Positions 25,119 to 34,500 of a DNA stretch of 64,000 nucleotides are shown one piece after another; positions within the stretch are counted from its first letter, which is position 1; each line of letters starts with the position of its first letter. The notes below the pieces were generated by a model that worked only from the letters and a program-made list of their open reading frames with translations, was not told the origin of the DNA and made no database searches. The stretch comes from Dictyobacter kobayashii (lineage in GTDB: Bacteria; Chloroflexota; Ktedonobacteria; Ktedonobacterales; Ktedonobacteraceae): assembly GCF_003967555.1 (NCBI RefSeq), contig NZ_BIFS01000001.1, positions 4,588,001-4,652,000 on the forward strand, in the 5' to 3' direction. The position numbers and the translations under genes are program-made.

Positions 25119-26582
25119 GCCCTGGCCCGAGCCACGCTCACGCGATGAGCCGATCCCCATTTCTTCGCGATATTTCGCAATGGTGCGCCGCGCCAGCGGA
25201 ATATCGCGAGCCGTCAGGATATGGGCCAGTTCTTCATCGCTTAACCTGTGCTTGGGGTTTTCGGCCTGGATGAGCTCGCGTAATATGTATTTGATGCGTA
25301 ATGAGCCGTCGAAGAAATCGGCGATGGGAATCAAGCTGCCATTGGGAAGCAGGGCATATTTGTTGGCCGTCGCCCGGCTCACGGTGCCTTCATCTAGATG
25401 CAGGATCGAGGCAACTTCGGCCCGTGTCAGTGGATAGAGATACAGGATCCCTTTTTCTAGAAAGTCTTTTTGATGGCTGATGACGATCTCTGCCACCCGT
25501 TTCAGGGTGCGCCAGCGGCGATGAATACAGTCCACGAAGAACTTGGCCCGGTCGCGATTTTGATACATATACTTTTGGACATCTTTATTTGTTTCGCGCA
25601 CTGCCTGATTGTTTTGATCTGGATAGTGGGTCTCGATGCGGAAGTTATAGCGTTTCTCCTCCATCAACTCGACTTCAAAGCCGTTTTCACCCTGGCGAAT
25701 GATGATATCGGGATGGATGTAAGAGGTGCTGCTGCCTAGAGGGGTATCGTTATTGGTTGAATGATAGATGTAGCTGGGGAAGGGATGCAGCATGTTGCCT
25801 ATATAGTCACTTGCCTGGCGCACCTCAGATTCAGGAACTTTTAGTTTGCGGGCGATCTCTGCCAATTGATTGCGTTTAAGTTGTTCAAGGTATTGGTCGA
25901 TAATTATATGGGTCAAGTGATGGGGGGGATGTTGTTCACTCACGGCTGCGAGTTGGAGCAGCAGGCACTCACGTAGATTGCGGGCGCCTATCCCGATCGG
26001 TTCTAGCGTTTGCAACTGGCTAAGTACATACTCTACACGCTCCAGTGGAACCTGTAGATGTTCGGCAACCTCTTGCACGCTTATCTCCAGATATCCTCTG
26101 CCATTGAGATTGCCTACCAGTTGCTCGGCGATCAAGCCGTCTTCGGGTGCTACCAGCGCCTCTAATTGGCGTAACAGATTTTCGCTTAATGTTTCGCTGG
26201 TCGGTATGAGGGCCATGGGATCATATGCATCATCGTTATCGGCTTCTGTAAAGCCGTAGTTATCACTATCGTAGAAGAAAAGTTGTTGCTCCCATTGATT
26301 CTCTGAAGTGATGTTCTGGGGAGGAGTTTCAGGTGTAAATGCCAGCTGTGGCGTATTTTGTATGATGCGGCCACAGACTGTACAAGATGGCCCATATAAG
26401 GGTGTGGAGCAGAACAGGCAGATGCGCTGTTCTGTTACTTCGAGCGCGGGATTCTCCGTTTGTTCTTGATTGATGGTGCGCTCAAGCTCATCTGATGAGA
26501 GATGGAGTATCGTACTCGATGTGACGAGCCGAGCACTTATTCTGACGTTCTGGTCGGTTCTTGGCGTTTGTTCCAATCGCAT
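25098..26582 (-). CDS. rpoN: RNA polymerase sigma-54 factor with an N-terminal zinc-ribbon insertion
   Basis: Sigma-54 directs RNA polymerase to -24/-12 promoters and needs AAA+ activators. The 494 residues show region I (ILHLSSDELERTINQEQTEN), the core-binding region (LEQLKRNQLAEIARKLKV), the HTH part, and the RpoN box (ARRTIAKYREEMGIGSSRER) near the end. Unusual is a CxxC-x8-CxxC ribbon at residues 55-70 (C55, C58, C67, C70) between regions I and II, where other sigma-54 proteins have an acidic linker. The 3' end overlaps rqcH. No bacterial enhancer-binding protein is in the window. Confidence 0.94.
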   Translation of the reverse strand: MRLEQTPRTDQNVRISARLVTSSTILHLSSDELERTINQEQTENPALEVTEQRICLFCSTPLYGPSCTVCGRIIQNTPQLAFTPETPPQNITSENQWEQQLFFYDSDNYGFTEADNDDAYDPMALIPTSETLSENLLRQLEALVAPEDGLIAEQLVGNLNGRGYLEISVQEVAEHLQVPLERVEYVLSQLQTLEPIGIGARNLRECLLLQLAAVSEQHPPHHLTHIIIDQYLEQLKRNQLAEIARKLKVPESEVRQASDYIGNMLHPFPSYIYHSTNNDTPLGSSTSYIHPDIIIRQGENGFEVELMEEKRYNFRIETHYPDQNNQAVRETNKDVQKYMYQNRDRAKFFVDCIHRRWRTLKRVAEIVISHQKDFLEKGILYLYPLTRAEVASILHLDEGTVSRATANKYALLPNGSLIPIADFFDGSLRIKYILRELIQAENPKHRLSDEELAHILTARDIPLARRTIAKYREEMGIGSSRERGSGQGSCLKQG

Positions 26583-26748
26583 ACACTTACCCTACCTATC
26601 CCCTTTTCGCGCCTCTGTACTTGTATTATTTTTGTGTTTTTTTGTAAAAAACAATCGTCAGCGCCGCTCAATCGTGTTGCATAGTAGTATGAATAAGACC
26701 GTTTAGCCTCTCAGGCGACTGCGCTCATCCGATTGAATGGCATAGCGG

Positions 26749-27428
26749 TTAAATCCAGCCACGGCTGACAAGGGCACCACGCGCGGCTTCTTGTTCTGCC
26801 GTTTGTTTGTTGCGGCCTTGCCCCCGGCCTGCCACGCGATCTCCTAGCATGACTTCAACCGTGAACTCTCGATTGTGTGAAGGTCCTTCCTGACTGACCA
26901 GGCGATAAGAAGGGGTAATCCCTTCGTGGGCCTGTGCCAATTCTTGAAATAACGATTTATTATCCTTAAACAGACGTTTGGTTATAATGGTATGAGCTAA
27001 TGGATCCAGGCGCGGTAACAAGAATTGTCGTGCCACCTCCAGGCCCTGATCCAGATAGATTGCGCCCAGCACAGCTTCAAAGGCTGAGGCTTGCACACGT
27101 TGTCCGCCCCGCTATGCTGCTCGCCTTTTCCCATTAATAGGAACTTGCCCAGATTGATCTCGTTCGCAAACTTTGCCAGCGTCTCTGTCCTCACCAGCAC
27201 TGCACGAACATCGGTCAATTCACCCTCACTTAAATCAGGGAATGTGCGATAGAGGAAGTCCGCACTGATCAAAGCAAGGATTGAATCGCCCAGAAATTCC
27301 AGGCGCTCATTTGAGCTTTGACCTACCCCTGGCGTTTCATAAATATATGAGCGATGTGTCAGGGCTAATCTCAGGAGTTTAGGGTCCTGAAACTTTACCC
27401 CTAAAATCTCTTCTAATTGTTCATGCAT
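26749..27428 (-). CDS. rnc: Ribonuclease III, split by a -1 shift at a CCCC run
   Basis: RNase III cuts double-stranded RNA in rRNA and mRNA processing. The first frame (from 27428, with AGAGG upstream) gives the N-terminal half with the signature NERLEFLGDSILALI and stops making sense after GKGEQHSG. The second frame continues with GQRVQASAFEAVLGAIYLDQ and the C-terminal dsRNA-binding domain (SLFQELAQAHEGITPSYRL, KQTAEQEAARGAL). The join is at the run 27107-27110. Adding one base gives an ordinary 226-residue enzyme. Without that, the catalytic Asp/Glu of the second half (the E of FEAVLGA) would be lost. Sequencing error is more likely than a real null. Confidence 0.85.
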
Positions 27429-28028
27429 CAATGTACCTCTACTGTTACACTGGTCCCGTCAGAGATAATATACCTCATTGAGATGCCAGAACTTTACTTC
27501 TGGGTCCAGCGCCACAAGTGTTGACCAGGAGTGCCGGATCGATAGCGCGCAGGCTGCCATCAGCTATATGAGTATCCCAGAGTGTTTAACGCTCATCCTC
27601 GTCTTAATATGTCTCAACGTGTTGCTGCTTGCCTCATAGCATTTCAGATATTTCATCGTCTTAATTAAACAGAGAATCTCAAGCAGAACATTTAGATATG
27701 AAACTTTCTATAAGATCTATTGTATTTTTGTTTGTAGCCGTCATTGTAACGCGTTTTGGATGGAACCGCAACGCTCCTATCTAGGAATATCCGGTTGTAT
27801 AAGAGCGAATAGAACGTATTCGATCTTCTGCTCATATATGCGCATGAAAGCTTTGCAGGGCTATTTCATGTTTCTCTTTGGCGCCGCAGGCGCCGGGTTG
27901 GGGTGTGGAGTGTGGTAGGCGGCCGCAGCCGCCTCCACACCTGAAAGATGTACATTCTCTGGACGAACAGTAAAAACCCTGAATGCTTTGTGGCTAGACT
28001 GTTCCAGCGAGATATGATACTCTATGGG
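27429..28028. other. Intergenic region between rnc and rnpB
   Basis: About 600 bases without a supported gene. It contains a palindromic repeat (27880-27941) and, just before rnpB, a TATGAT -10 candidate at 28013-28018 with only a weak -35 (TTGTGG, 27988-27993). The rest is AT-rich and unremarkable. Confidence 0.5.
27880..27941. repeat. Two-hairpin palindromic repeat related to 16934-17013
   Basis: A GGCGCC-GCA-GGCGCC hairpin (27880-27894) is followed by GGGTTGGGG and a larger hairpin: GGTGTGGA (27902-27909) pairs with TCCACACC (27934-27941), and GGCGGC pairs with GCCGCC around a CGCA loop. An eight-base bulge lies on the left side. The order CTTTGGCGCC...GGGTTGGG...GGCCGCA.CCGCC matches the reverse complement of the copy beside topA. 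Confidence 0.65.
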
Positions 28029-28422
28029 CGTGGGTTTGAGGAAGACAGGTAATCGCGGATCAATTGATCCGAGGAAAGTCCGAACTCCATAGAGCGAAGA
28101 TGCTGGCTAACGGCCAGTGAGGGTGACCTCAAGGAAAGTGCAACAGAAACATACCGCCCGGGTTTATGCTCGGGTAAGGGCGAAATGGTGAGGTAAGAGC
28201 TCACCAGCAGCCAGGTGACTGGCTGGCTGGGCAAACCCCATCTGGAGCAAGACTAAACAGAAGGGACTGGTCTTTGACCAGGCAGGTTGCTCGCCTGTTA
28301 ACCTTCGGGTTGGTCGCTTGAGGCGATGGGTAACCATCGTCCTAGATAGATGATTACCGCCCATTCAGGCGCAAGCCTGAGTGAGTACAAAATTCGGCTT
28401 ACGGCTTCCTCAAACCACCCAC
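28029..28422 (+). ncRNA. rnpB: RNase P RNA (bacterial type A)
   Basis: This is the catalytic RNA of ribonuclease P, which matures tRNA 5' ends. Universal core segments are present in order: GAGGAAAGTCCGAACTCC, GGGTGACCTCAAGG, ACAGAAACATACCGCC, AAGGGCGAAATGGTGAGGT with AAGAGCTCACCAGC, and the 3' P4 strand AGATGATTACCGCCC. The ends pair as P1: GGTTTGAGGAAG near 28033-28044 with CTTCCTCAAACC near 28405-28416. The length near 394 bases fits type A. Ends are placed from P1 pairing and may be off by a few bases. A -10-like TATGAT lies upstream at 28013. Confidence 0.95.
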
Positions 28423-28463
28423 ACCACCCACCAAAAAACAATACCCTTAAAATAAATCTAACA

Positions 28464-28830
28464 GCGGGGATGCAAAGGGTGGCCAGCCTCTATTGTGCAG
28501 GCAACCTGCCACAGCGGGGATGCAAGGGGTGGCTAGCCTCTATCGTGCACAGAGGGGATGCAAGGGGTGGCCAGCCCCTATCGTGCAGGCAACCTGCCAC
28601 AGCGGGGATGCAAGGGGTGGCTAGCCTCTATCGTGCACAGAGGGGATGCAAGGGGTGGCTAGCCTCTATCGTGCAGGCAACCTGCCACAGCCGGGGATGC
28701 AAGGGGCGGCCAGCCCCTTGACTGGAGGCTATGCCCCAACCTCTATCAGGTGCAGGCAACCTGTCACAGCCGGGGATGCAAGGGGCGGCCAGCCCCTTGA
28801 CTGGGGGCCTGGGGGCTGTGCCCCCAACCT
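28464..28830. repeat. Tandem repeat tract behind rnpB (GGGGATGCAA units)
   Basis: GGGGATGCAA starts at 28466, 28516, 28554, 28604, 28642, 28693 and 28772. Spacings are 50, 38, 50, 38, 51 and 79 bases, so long and short units alternate. The long unit carries the extra GCAGGCAACCTGCCACA. Each unit holds GGTGGCYAGCC plus TCTATCGTGCA. The last two units are longer and end in GC-rich hairpins (GGGGGCTGTGCCCCC). A CGTGCCGCC-GCA-GGCGGCACG hairpin follows at 28841-28861. It is not a CRISPR array, since no unique spacers are present. Confidence 0.85.
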
Positions 28831-28868
28831 CCTCCATTTTCGTGCCGCCGCAGGCGGCACGAAAACCA

Positions 28869-29069
28869 CTAACTTCTAATACGATCGTGATCAATCAACC
28901 AACGAATAAAATCTAAACGGCGGCTCTCCTGAAGAATCTCACGATATTCAGTCTGCTCGGTAACATGATCTTTCATATGAACAAGTTGCGCTGCTTCAAT
29001 TTCTGAAAATCCCATGGAGAGTAAACTTTGAAAGTCAGCTCTTTCGGCCGCATATGAATATTCTGGCAT
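28869..29069 (-). CDS. Small hypothetical protein, 66 residues
   Basis: A charged, helical product (YSYAAERADFQSLLSMGFSE, EAAQLVHMKDHVTEQTEYRE, RRLDFIRWLIDHDRI). An AAAGGGAG ribosome site lies about nine bases before the ATG, which supports expression. The residue pattern looks like a genuine small helical protein. The SLLSMGFSEIEAAQL segment slightly resembles a UBA-type three-helix fold, but that is a guess. Function unknown. Confidence 0.6.
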   Translation of the reverse strand: MPEYSYAAERADFQSLLSMGFSEIEAAQLVHMKDHVTEQTEYREILQESRRLDFIRWLIDHDRIRS

Positions 29070-29313
29070 AATGACAAGCTCCCTTTAGTATAAAACCGAA
29101 CAAACTACATAGTATTTTTTGAGCTGTTGCCGAGACCTCTAGCGGACTGCGTGACACGTAGGCGCATGAAAGCCTCTTTCTATATACAACGTGTTCCTTT
29201 CGCGAATTATTTCTTGCGCTACGAACATCTGTACAAAAGAAGATTTCACCAAACTAATTTTTGCTATCAATAGAATAAACGTTCAGTATGAGAAGGAATA
29301 ACAGTTGACCTTA

Positions 29314-30465
29314 CTATGCTTCGCCTTTGAATTGTCTTCCCATATTGAAGAGTCTCAGTGCTCGTTCGGCTGCCTGGCTCGTCAATGATGCAGCATGCTC
29401 CATTGCATAGACTAATGACATAGGACCAGTGGGTAATACTATAAGGCCATCAATACCGAGATCGTAAATACCTCTATAATTCTTTCCCAATCCTCCTGCC
29501 ACTGCCAGCACTGGCAATTTATAGGCTCTGGCCAGTCCGGCGATGGCCCCGACGCTTTTCCCATAGGCGGTCTGCTCATCGAGCTGGCCCTCAGCGGTAA
29601 TCACCAGATCGCTGTTTTTCATATATTCTTCGACACGCAACGCTTCTAAAATAATCTGAGCGCCGGCTCGCAGATTGGCACCCAGGAAGGCCAGCATTCC
29701 AGCGCCCAGGCCTCCAGCGGCACCGGAGCCGGGAATATCCGCCACGCTTTGTTTGAGTTCGTGTTGGATAATGTGCGCATAGTGGGCCAGGGCGGCATCC
29801 AGTTCCTCCACCATGGCTGGTGTGGCGCCTTTCTGGGGACCATAAATCGCGGAGGCTCCTGTGGGTCCACACAAGGGATTGGTGACATCGCAGGCTACGT
29901 CAAAAGCACATTCTTTGATGCGCGGGTCCAGTTTGCTGGTATCGATCCGGGCGAGCCTGGCCAGGGCGGCCCCGCCAAATGGCAAGGAGGCACTGTCGGC
30001 ATCCAGGAACTCGACCCCTAATGCCTGGGCCATGCCTGCCCCTCCATCGTTCGTGGCGCTTCCGCCAATGCCAAGGATAAAATGTCGGCAGCCTTGATCC
30101 AGGGCGGCTGTGATCAGTTCTCCCACACCATAGGTGGTTGTTAGCAATGGATTCCTTTGCTCGGCGGCCACCAGCGGTAAACCAGAACTGGCCGCCATTT
30201 CAATTACGGCCGTCTGGCCATCTCCTGTTAAACCATAGAAGGCTTCTACTGGCTCACCCAGTGGTCCGGTAACCGTTTGCCTGTGGAGTTGTCCATGGGT
30301 CGCGTCTACCAGGGCCTGTACCGTCCCTTCGCCACCATCGGCGATCGGGATGATGGTCAGGTTGGCGGCAGGGAAAACGCTAAGCACTCCCTGCGCAATG
30401 GCTGCCCCCGTCTCGGCGGCGCTAAGGCTACCCTTCAACGCCTGGGGAGCAATGAGAATACGCAT
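29314..30465 (-). CDS. Glycerate kinase (GlxK/GarK family)
   Basis: The enzyme phosphorylates glycerate to 2- or 3-phosphoglycerate in glyoxylate and sugar-acid use. The 383 residues match the family closely: RILIAPQALKGSLSAAE, IPIADGGEGTVQAL, VIEMAASSGLPLV, FILGIGGSATNDGGAGMAQA, AFDVACDVTNPLCGPTGA, SAIYGPQKGA and ITAEGQLDEQTAYGKSVGAI. AAAAGGAGTG precedes the ATG. It stands alone, with no pathway genes next to it. Whether it makes 2- or 3-phosphoglycerate cannot be told from the sequence alone. Confidence 0.94.
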   Translation of the reverse strand: MRILIAPQALKGSLSAAETGAAIAQGVLSVFPAANLTIIPIADGGEGTVQALVDATHGQLHRQTVTGPLGEPVEAFYGLTGDGQTAVIEMAASSGLPLVAAEQRNPLLTTTYGVGELITAALDQGCRHFILGIGGSATNDGGAGMAQALGVEFLDADSASLPFGGAALARLARIDTSKLDPRIKECAFDVACDVTNPLCGPTGASAIYGPQKGATPAMVEELDAALAHYAHIIQHELKQSVADIPGSGAAGGLGAGMLAFLGANLRAGAQIILEALRVEEYMKNSDLVITAEGQLDEQTAYGKSVGAIAGLARAYKLPVLAVAGGLGKNYRGIYDLGIDGLIVLPTGPMSLVYAMEHAASLTSQAAERALRLFNMGRQFKGEA

Positions 30466-30690
30466 GGTATCACTCCTTTTATCTTCTCTATATTGATCGT
30501 TTTGTTTGCATTATATCAAATAGCCATGGACCTCCATTTCGGCAGAAGCACTATCTTCATCTTCCCATATGAGAGCGGCATTCCCCGTGACTTTTTAGCG
30601 TCATAGTTATTTGCACGTTCAACGTTCCTGCTCTATACTACATAACAGAGTTCTAGTTGTTGGTACCAAAAATTTTTGTGGAGTCTTTCT

Positions 30691-31566
30691 ATGTTGAGTG
30701 GTCTATCTCTTGCCTGGTCCTGGAGTCCGGGTGGTTTGCTATGTTTTATCATTCTGGCCTTGCTCTATCTTCTGCGACTACGGCAGGTATATATTTTGCG
30801 TCAAAGAGATCCACAGGCTCCTACCGTCAGTAAGATCCGTGTTGCTTCTTTCTTTATTGGTCTACTACTGTTTGCGGCCCTTTTCTTTTCTCCGGTCCAT
30901 ACTATTGGTCGTACCCAGTTGTTTTCCGTCCACATGGCCGAGGTAGTAGTTTTGACTACCCTGTGCGCTCCATTGTTGCTGGGTGGTTGCTCGGAAGTCA
31001 TCTTGCGCCCGATATTAGAGATCCCGGTTGTCAGCACGGTTGTGCGCTTTTTGACCAATCCGATTGTGACCTCGATTATCTTCAACGCATCTTTCCTGCT
31101 CTGGCATGCCCCTAAGATTTATAATGCCGCCATGCCCAACGTCTCGCTCTACAATACGATGATGCTGTGTATCTTCCTGACCTCCTTACTCAACTGGTGG
31201 CCGGTGATTGGTTCTTTATCCGAACTGAAGAAGCATGGCTATCCCTTGCAGATGCTGTATGTGATTTTAGATGGGCAACCGGTCGATATCTTTGCTTTTA
31301 TCCTGGTCTATAGCGGAGTTCCTCTCTATACCCTCTATCGCATTCCGGTGCAAACGGGACTCAACGCCTTTGGCGACCAGGCTGCCGCCGGTGCCTTGCT
31401 CTTGCTTCCCGGCCTGATTGACCTGGTGGTTCTGTCGCCGCTCTTTATTAGCTGGATGGGTCAGATTGAGCATAAGACGCGCGCGGCTGACCTGCGCCGT
31501 TTAGCTGAGGCTGAGGCGATGGATTATGACGAAGAGGATGAAGATGTAGGGATCGAGGCTATCTAG
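30691..31566 (+). CDS. CtaG-like cytochrome c oxidase assembly membrane protein
   Basis: A polytopic membrane protein of 291 residues with about seven helices. Features of the CtaG (caa3-type oxidase assembly) family: WSWSPGGLLCFIILALLYLL, FFSPVHTIGRTQLFSVHMAE, TLCAPLLLGG, FLLWHAPKIYNAAMPN with a conserved His, and LNWWPVIG. CtaG helps insert copper into terminal oxidases. GTGGAG lies eight bases before the ATG at 30691; a TTG start at 30676 is less likely. The tail is very acidic (YDEEDEDVG). No oxidase genes are nearby. Confidence 0.85.
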   Translation: MLSGLSLAWSWSPGGLLCFIILALLYLLRLRQVYILRQRDPQAPTVSKIRVASFFIGLLLFAALFFSPVHTIGRTQLFSVHMAEVVVLTTLCAPLLLGGCSEVILRPILEIPVVSTVVRFLTNPIVTSIIFNASFLLWHAPKIYNAAMPNVSLYNTMMLCIFLTSLLNWWPVIGSLSELKKHGYPLQMLYVILDGQPVDIFAFILVYSGVPLYTLYRIPVQTGLNAFGDQAAAGALLLLPGLIDLVVLSPLFISWMGQIEHKTRAADLRRLAEAEAMDYDEEDEDVGIEAI

Positions 31567-31578
31567 CTCTGGATGTTT

Positions 31579-32166
31579 TTACCAGGTGCAGCGTAGCTGT
31601 AGAGCCTGTTGTAATCGTCGTTCGTATTCATGGCGAGGTATCTCGGTTACCCCGAGTGTGATCAGATGGGGGGTGGTAAATTGGGTGTCGTGCAGGATAT
31701 AGCCTTGAGTTTGTAAATGTTCTACCAATGCGACCAGGCAAACTTTAGAGGCGTCGGTGGCGAATGAGAACATGCTTTCACCCATAAAAGCCGCCCCCAG
31801 CGCGACTCCATAGAGACCTCCCACCAGTTTGCCGGCGCGCCAGGCCTCGACGCTGTGGGCCAGTCCATGTTGATGCAGATACGTATACGTTTTGATAAAT
31901 TCCTCATTGATCCAGGTGTCTTCACGTTTCCCACAGCAGCGCATGACCTCCTCAAACGAGGTATCCATGCGCACTTCATAGATTTGTTTACGGATCGTTG
32001 CCCTCAATGAGTGTGAGATATGCAGGTGCCGATGCTCCAGAATGGCGCGCGGATCTGGCGCATACCAGTCAATTCTCCCTTGATGATCGGCCATGGGAAA
32101 AATCCCCTGGGCGTAGGCCTGGACGACCAGGATTGGATCAAGTGGTTCGGGAGTGACGCGGCGCAT
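31579..32166 (-). CDS. aat: Leucyl/phenylalanyl-tRNA-protein transferase
   Basis: The enzyme adds Leu or Phe to N-terminal Arg/Lys of proteins, marking them for ClpS/ClpAP (N-degron pathway). The 195 residues show the family pattern: AYAQGIFPMADHQGRIDWYA, DPRAILEHRHLHISHSLR, TWINEEFIKTYTYLHQHGLA, HSVEAWRAGKLVGGLYGVAL and GAAFMGESMFSFATDASKV. It is short at the N-terminus, as usual in Gram-positive-type bacteria. It lies 64 bases after the flippase gene on the same strand, and converges with the CtaG-like gene. Confidence 0.95.
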   Translation of the reverse strand: MRRVTPEPLDPILVVQAYAQGIFPMADHQGRIDWYAPDPRAILEHRHLHISHSLRATIRKQIYEVRMDTSFEEVMRCCGKREDTWINEEFIKTYTYLHQHGLAHSVEAWRAGKLVGGLYGVALGAAFMGESMFSFATDASKVCLVALVEHLQTQGYILHDTQFTTPHLITLGVTEIPRHEYERRLQQALQLRCTW

Positions 32167-32230
32167 GGCGTTGGGATTTCCTTTCTTACATCATATCTCT
32201 TGAGCAAGTGCCAGGAGGGCTAACCTGACT

Positions 32231-34038
32231 CTATGCCTGACGGCGACTAAAAAACCTCAGATATTTGCCCAGACGTGGATGCATGCTTTTAAGCATTGCC
32301 AGATCCGCTCCACTCAAAGGTTTGATCCATATTAAAAGTCCCAGGCACAAAACGATAAATAGACAACCCGATGCCCCTAACAAAATGCGATCTTTAGGGT
32401 GCCAGAGTAAACAGGGCAGGGCCGCTAACGCCAGCGCTAGCATAAAGCGGCAGGTGAAAACAAATAATTCGCGTCGGTCGGTGGCTGGAATATGGCGCAC
32501 TACGAATAGCAAGAGCAGGACCCCCACGACGGTTTTGGCTAAGCCATCAGCGATCAGGGCTCCGGCCGCTCCAAACAAGGGAATACAGATGATGCCGCCG
32601 CCAATGACAATCACGATGCCCAGCCATTGACTGAGCACCACCTGCCGGGGCTTGCCCAGCACATAGAGGCTGGCCTGGTGGATCGTGGTACCCAGGATGC
32701 GTACCAGGAGATTAAAGAAGAGGAAGATGGTTAGTAGTGGCCAGACCGGATCGTACTTGCTGCCATACAGGATGTTGGTGATATTGGCTGCGTTAAAGAG
32801 GCAGAAGACCAGGACCGGCGCGGCCAACAGGGTCTCGACTTTAATCAATGCCTGCCAGGTCTGCCCCAGGCGCTGATGATTCTGGCCCACAAATGCTGCG
32901 GCCAGTGCTGATCCTCCTACCCGGCCAGTCCAGCCACCAGAAGCAGGTTGGCAGCATCCGCCAGTTGGAACGAGAGGTTGAAGTAACCAATGTTCGCTAC
33001 CGAGATCATGAAGATGCCCAGCAGAATGATGGATATCTGTTTGAAGAGGGCGCCCGTTGCCAGGTTCGTTAGCCAGGCTGAAATACTGAGCAGCCAGATA
33101 CTTTTAAAGGGTAGTTTGTAATCCGTGGCACTTTTCAATAAGAATGGCGCCTGCCAACATACGAATGTCACCGCATTCAGGAGGGCTACCAGTGCTTGCA
33201 ACCATAGGATGCCTTCTATGCCCCAACCCAGTGATAGTAGGACAAAACCTGCCACTAACATAGCACCCTGGGTGATACTGCCAATGATCAGCACGATGTG
33301 CATACGCATCTGGGCCGCGCAGAATGCGTTAAATAGATTGGCGATGCCTGTACCAAAGACGTAGAGGGCGATTGGAATACTATATTTGACCAATAATGGA
33401 TTCTGGAGGCTCTGGCCGATACTGGCGCTACCAGGAATAGGAATGAGTAGGAAGCCTCTGGCTAGCAGGGGCAGACCAAAGATTATCAGGGCCACGCTGG
33501 CAAAGAGGATTAATACACGGAAGGCCAGCAAATATCTGGCCAGCCTGGCCGCCACTCCCCTACCCTCTTCTGCCATGATGCGGGGTAAGAAGGTGACCGT
33601 TGCGTCCTCGATTCCCAGGGCTACCAGGTAGATGATGGTATTGATCGTGGTCTGGATAATCGCATAGATCCCATACTGATCAGTGGTGACCGCGCGTGTA
33701 ATCAGTACAGTAAAGAGGAATGATGAGAGAAAGAACCAGAAGTTATAGACCTGGTTGATTAGATAGCTATTAGGGGCGCGCTTCAATAACCGTTGTGCTT
33801 CGGTATCTCCATGCGACGGTTTTTCATTAGATGTAGGTTGTATCATAGTAGTTGATTTTTCCAGGTGCAGATGTTTTTCAGGGAGAACACTGTGCCCTGC
33901 CATACTTTCTACAGAGTAATCGACCGTCTCAGTAGTGTGCCGATCCCTTCCATCTTCAACCTTAACCTCAACTGCTTCTCTATCAGATTGTTGGGCAACG
34001 CGTGTTAATCGCAATGGCCGTAAAGGCAATTTCTGCAT
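32231..34038 (-). CDS. Polysaccharide/lipid flippase of the MATE-Wzx-MurJ superfamily, split by a -1 shift
   Basis: A membrane protein with about fourteen helices after a 95-residue charged N-terminus. The first frame runs to LLLVAGLAG and hits TAG at 32917. The second continues, without a good start of its own, as GGSALAAAFVGQNHQRLG and further helices (KVETLLAAPVLVFCLFNAAN). The break is at a GGG run on the minus strand (32920-32922). One more G gives VAGLAGVGGSALAAAFVGQN. The repaired protein has 602 residues. Typical features are NFWFFLSSFLFTVLITRAVT, TDQYGIYAIIQT and LPRIMAEEGRG. It follows GH3 and small-membrane-protein genes, so a cell-envelope polymer is the likely cargo. Confidence 0.8.
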
Positions 34039-34048
34039 AATTTGTATT

Positions 34049-34489
34049 TTAACTTATTTTAAACAAAAATCTTGCTAACCAGCCAATAGATCCTAGTCCA
34101 GCGAAGAGTTCTAGTAAACTCACGTTGGCCGTGATATGGTCAGGGGATACCATATAGAAGGCGCCTACTTTAAATGTGGCCGCCACCAGAAAGATGCCCA
34201 GACCAATCCATGCTGGTAGTGTAGCGAGCAGCAGTGCTTTTTGCCAGTGTTGGCAGCTAAAACCGATAGCGGTTGGCAGTAAATATAATAGCAGAGTAAT
34301 CAAGGGCGCAATGCTGGCCGGATAAGGGCCATTCAAGGCAGCATTGGCCGAGAACGGCATGATGCGCGTCCAGAGCTGCGCTGGTACCAGGGCGCTGGCA
34401 ACCAGCAGCGTCTCCAGCACCACTGCGACCCCGAGCGCAATCTCTCCATAATTCAGGGTCCTTCGTTGCATGAGGCGTAGATAGAGCAT
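34049..34489 (-). CDS. Hypothetical integral membrane protein, 146 residues
   Basis: Four hydrophobic segments can be seen: GVAVVLETLLVASALVPAQL, IAPLITLLLYLLPTAIGF, ALLLATLPAWIGLGIFLVA and LLELFAGLGSIGWLARFLF. No family was recognised and there is no catalytic motif. It lies 11 bases after the GH3 gene and 10 bases before the flippase gene, so it is very likely part of the same operon and may assist the flippase or the extracellular hydrolase. Confidence 0.75.
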   Translation of the reverse strand: MLYLRLMQRRTLNYGEIALGVAVVLETLLVASALVPAQLWTRIMPFSANAALNGPYPASIAPLITLLLYLLPTAIGFSCQHWQKALLLATLPAWIGLGIFLVAATFKVGAFYMVSPDHITANVSLLELFAGLGSIGWLARFLFKIS

Positions 34490-34500
34490 TGTTGGCCTTT

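Noticed and set aside
28464..28830. CRISPR array
   Set aside because: The tract has regular repeats, but the segments between GGGGATGCAA units are themselves repeated and not unique. No cas gene is near.
28350..28916. Several small open frames (about 60-120 codons) on both strands over the rnpB tail and repeat tract
   Set aside because: They are translations of the repeat units and of RNase P RNA. Their products are repetitive and have no ribosome sites.
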